Source: DATELY01 sp040513115 (lineage in GTDB: Bacteria > Pseudomonadota > Gammaproteobacteria > Steroidobacterales > Steroidobacteraceae). From it: a DNA stretch of 8,639 bases. Location: contig JBEVDW010000054.1 of NCBI GenBank assembly GCA_040513115.1, positions 1 to 8,639 of the forward strand, read 5' to 3'. This document shows, piece after piece, positions 6,787 to 8,639 of this stretch (the first letter of the stretch is position 1; every line of letters begins with the position of its first letter). The notes under the pieces were generated by a model. It was not told where the DNA came from. It saw only the letters and a list, made by a program, of their open reading frames with translations, and did not search any database. A program made the translations under genes and the position numbers.

Positions 6787-7025
6787 CTCGCATCCCAAAC
6801 GGTTGTCACACGCTTGCGATCTTAAGAAGGGGGTGCACGAGTACCGTGCGGCGTTTCACAGCGTGCTGTAGGACGACTCAGGTTCTTCCCTGAACTCGCG
6901 ACCTGTATCTCACTCATCCACGTGTCGGCGGTTTCGTCGCGGTGCGCTGGTGCGAGCTATGTCAAATGCTCAAGGCGTGCTCGCGCGATACCTCCTGATG
7001 AAGGTGCCGCCAGCGTCACCAAAGA
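6787..7025. other. Intergenic DNA between the CheZ-like gene and the small membrane protein gene
   Basis: About 240 bp with no supported gene. On the minus strand it holds an isolated TTGACA (6965-6960) with no -10 partner at the usual spacing, an AGGAGGT (6996-6990) with no start codon at a usable distance, and a short dyad GTTC/GAAC around 6881-6894. A promoter for the small gene is expected here but could not be located. Confidence 0.35.
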
Positions 7026-7604
7026 TCAGAACAGTTCGATGACGCCTGTTTCTTCCACCGTGGTGGCCTTCTCCTGCTGCACTTTCAGTCGTGCTTCGTC
7101 CGCAGACATGCCATCGGTGACGAGCTGGAAAATCGCTCGCTCTTCTTCCGTGCGATACAGGCGACGCAAGGCCGTAAACAGTTTCTTCCACTGGTCGCGT
7201 TGCATGGTCTGATTGCGATCGCAGACGAAGAGGGCGAGCGTCGACAGGCTGTAGCGCACATGGCCCAGTCGCTGCGACAGCTTGTCGTAGAACTGAAAGG
7301 CTACGACTGCCGCAGCCATCTGCTTGGTCATGTCCTTGCAGTGCTGCCCGACTTCGGCAAGCGCGCGCTGCTCGTGCGACGGTGGCAACGTGCCGGCGAG
7401 CTCGCTGATATTGCGTGCCGTGTCCACCATCGAGGTGAATGCCTGGACGAGCGCATCGACGGCGGCGTCGGACTCATGCAGCGCCGCTTCCATCTGCGCT
7501 TCGCACAGGTCGAGCATGTGCGCCGTCTGCTGCTCCGGCGACCAATCCGCACCCTGACCGGGCGGGTCCGGATGCACGATCGGCTCTAGTGCGTGATTGA
7601 ACAT
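7026..7604 (-). CDS. Divergent CheZ-type CheY-phosphate phosphatase (putative)
   Basis: The 192-residue product appears largely helical. Residues 100-122 (VVAFQFYDKLSQRLGHV) contain Asp107 and Gln111 in the spacing D-x-x-x-Q, the arrangement of the catalytic Asp143 and Gln147 in E. coli CheZ (QDLTGQVI). The C-terminus, VEETGVIELF (183-192), is an acidic-hydrophobic tail ending in Phe; E. coli CheZ likewise ends in an acidic peptide (DDLLDSLGF) that grips CheY. A flexible proline-rich N-terminus (HPDPPGQG) precedes a helical region (about 25-70). The gene starts 30 bp after the CheY-like gene, as expected for a pair that makes and switches off a signal. The assignment rests on motif, tail and neighbourhood, since overall similarity to enterobacterial CheZ is low. 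The ATG at 7604 has only a weak upstream site. It could instead be another chemotaxis-linked helical protein. Confidence 0.7.
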   Translation of the reverse strand: MFNHALEPIVHPDPPGQGADWSPEQQTAHMLDLCEAQMEAALHESDAAVDALVQAFTSMVDTARNISELAGTLPPSHEQRALAEVGQHCKDMTKQMAAAVVAFQFYDKLSQRLGHVRYSLSTLALFVCDRNQTMQRDQWKKLFTALRRLYRTEEERAIFQLVTDGMSADEARLKVQQEKATTVEETGVIELF

Positions 7605-7634
7605 GACCAGCTCGTAACGTCCAGCTGTTTCGGG

Positions 7635-7997
7635 CTACAGAACGCGTGCGATCGTCGCTAGCAACTGCTCTGGATTGAACGGTTTGACGATCCACCCGGT
7701 GGCGCCGGCCTGCTTACCGCGCATCTTCGTTTCCTGGCCGGACTCGGTCGTGAGCATCAACATCGGCACGCCTTTGTACTCATCGAGGCCGCGCAGCTCG
7801 CGCACGAGAGAAATGCCGTCCATGCGCGGCATGTTCACATCCGTCAACACGAGATTGGCGCGCTTGGTCTTGGCGAGCTCCAACGCCTCGACGCCATCGT
7901 TGGCTTGCACCACGGTATAACCTGCGCCTTCCAGCGTGAATTTCACCATCTGGCGCATGGATGCAGAATCATCAACGGCGAGAATAACGGCTGACAT
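7635..7997 (-). CDS. cheY: CheY-like single-domain chemotaxis response regulator
   Basis: The 120-residue protein is a complete receiver domain with no output domain. The acidic pocket is Asp9-Asp10 (AVDDSASMR), the phosphorylated residue is Asp53 (LVLTDVNMPRMDG), the switch threonine is Thr83 (MLTTES), and Lys105 (IVKPF) completes the active site. At the aromatic switch position two residues before VKP sits Trp102 where E. coli CheY has a tyrosine. Role from the family: it accepts phosphate from CheA and, as CheY-P, binds the flagellar motor switch or another target. The ATG at 7997 has GGAG (8009-8006) 8 bases upstream. It is the first gene of a probable two-gene unit with the CheZ-like gene. 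No CheA, CheB or CheR is in the window, so the exact pathway (flagellar or other) is not shown. Confidence 0.93.
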   Translation of the reverse strand: MSAVILAVDDSASMRQMVKFTLEGAGYTVVQANDGVEALELAKTKRANLVLTDVNMPRMDGISLVRELRGLDEYKGVPMLMLTTESGQETKMRGKQAGATGWIVKPFNPEQLLATIARVL

Positions 7998-8198
7998 TTC
8001 GTTTGCTCCGGCTTTCCCTTGGTCCCGTCGAGGGTCGATCCCCCGATCGGCAGGCAGTCGAGTGGCGCGCCAGGACGTCCGGCGCTCCCATGAGCTGCTC
8101 CAATCAGGTGTCGGCCGCCTTGTGCGGAAATTGAGCTGCAGGCGGGCAGTGTCCGCAGAGGTGTTACCTGCGTCGCACCTTGTCCGTTGCCGGCGGCC
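7998..8198. other. Intergenic region upstream of the CheY-like gene
   Basis: These 201 bp should hold the promoter of the cheY/cheZ-like unit and the end of the ABC transporter transcript. A small bulged hairpin (8154-8172, AGGT/ACCT plus CGC/GCG) lies about 27 bases after the ABC gene stop on the minus strand but has no T-run. No confident promoter was found. Confidence 0.35.
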
Positions 8199-8639
8199 TC
8201 ACGCTGGTGCGTGTTGCACCGCGTCCACGACGTCGCGCCGCAACTGCCGTGAATGCGCGACGCCTTTCAGTGGGATATCGAATGTGATGGTTGCCCCATA
8301 GGCTTCGGGCGCCTGCGCGTCGTGGCGCACTTTGTCGAACACCAGCAAGCGGGTGCCGAGCTGGAAGCTCTCACGCAGGTCGTGGGTGATCATGAAGATC
8401 GTCATCTTGTGCTCAGCCCAGAGCTGCAGGATGAGCTCGTGCATGTCGGCCGTGAGACCCGGGTCGAGCGCGCCGAAGGGCTCATCGAGCAGCAGCACGC
8501 GTGGCTCCACGGCCATCGCACGCGCCAGGGACACGCGTTGCTGCTGGCCACCCGACAGCTGATCCGGCCGGCGATCCGCGGTCGAGAGGTCCAGGGACAC
8601 CAGCTCCAGGAGCTCCTTGATCCGACGCCGTCGGTCGCC
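8199..8639 (-). CDS. ABC transporter ATP-binding protein, nitrate/sulfonate/taurine-like importer class (5' partial)
   Basis: Only the C-terminal 146 residues are visible; the frame is open through the right edge, so the Walker A half lies outside. Visible parts in order are a helical segment (RIKELLELVSLD), the ABC signature LSGGQQQRVSLARAM, Walker B with catalytic glutamate and D-loop VLLLDEPFGALDPG, and the H-loop ITHDLRESFQLGTRLLVF. This pattern is of the importer class of SsuB/TauB/NrtD ATPases, which energise uptake with a periplasmic binding protein and a permease. The tail FDKVRHDAQAPEAYGATI followed by TFDIPL resembles, as I recall it, ATPases encoded beside urea/guanidine carboxylase genes, which would hint at a urea- or guanidine-like substrate; this is tentative. 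The GTG at 8600 is internal. Partner genes should lie to the right. Confidence 0.92.
   Translation of the reverse strand, partial: GDRRRRIKELLELVSLDLSTADRRPDQLSGGQQQRVSLARAMAVEPRVLLLDEPFGALDPGLTADMHELILQLWAEHKMTIFMITHDLRESFQLGTRLLVFDKVRHDAQAPEAYGATITFDIPLKGVAHSRQLRRDVVDAVQHAPA

Noticed and set aside
6960..6965. Perfect TTGACA (-35) on the minus strand upstream of the small membrane protein gene
   Set aside because: The sequence 17 bp downstream (CCGCGA) does not resemble a -10 element.
6990..6996. AGGAGGT on the minus strand as a ribosome binding site for another small gene
   Set aside because: No ATG, GTG or TTG follows within a usable distance; the first TTG is 16 bases away and its frame ends after three codons.
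8040..8055. GCCGATCG on the minus strand as a flagellar sigma-28 -10 element for cheY
   Set aside because: The match to GCCGATAA is incomplete and no TAAA -35 element lies at the required distance.
8154..8172. Hairpin after the ABC ATPase gene as an intrinsic terminator
   Set aside because: The stem is short and bulged and is not followed by a T-run on the minus strand.
1..8639. CRISPR array, insertion sequence, tRNA or rRNA genes
   Set aside because: No regularly spaced repeats, no terminal inverted repeats with transposase motifs, and no tRNA or rRNA signature was seen on either strand by reading; a dedicated scan was not possible.

Overview
The window looks like ordinary chromosomal DNA from a GC-rich proteobacterium, most likely a gammaproteobacterium. 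The clearest pointer is an RluF-type 23S rRNA pseudouridine synthase, supported by a bacterial phenylalanine-4-hydroxylase and CheY/CheW-type chemotaxis genes. No transposase, integrase, tRNA, rRNA, CRISPR array or phage gene was found. Genus cannot be fixed from this stretch alone.

Layout, left to right. Positions 2-970 (+) hold an NAD(P)H:quinone oxidoreductase of the PIG3 type, cut at its 5' end by the window edge. It meets a Nudix hydrolase (967-1863, -) tail to tail with a 4-bp overlap. The minus strand then carries, read right to left, a three-gene co-directional run: an 833-residue tandem-Cache/CheW chemosensory protein (5351 to 2850), phenylalanine-4-hydroxylase phhA (2757 to 1897) and the Nudix hydrolase. 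A 92-bp gap with a long inverted repeat separates the first two. A divergent gap (5352-5527) leads to rluF (5528-6274, +). About 310 bp without a convincing gene follow (6275-6584) and contain a perfect 15-bp tandem duplication.

The right part is all minus strand: a 54-residue single-span membrane protein with a perfect Shine-Dalgarno sequence (6749 to 6585), a 192-residue protein that I read as a divergent CheZ-type CheY phosphatase (7604 to 7026), a CheY-like response regulator (7997 to 7635), a 200-bp gap, and the C-terminal part of an ABC transporter ATPase (8639 to 8199) running off the right edge.

How the genes work together: CheY and the CheZ-like protein, 30 bp apart, form a phospho-signal and signal-termination pair. 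The tandem-Cache/CheW protein would plug ligand sensing into a CheA kinase encoded elsewhere. It has no visible transmembrane segment, so it would sense in the cytoplasm. Its co-direction with phhA permits, but does not prove, a link to aromatic amino acid status. The other genes (quinone reductase, Nudix, RluF, ABC ATPase) are housekeeping or general metabolic functions. The two items most worth following up are the soluble double-Cache CheW protein and the divergent CheZ-like protein.
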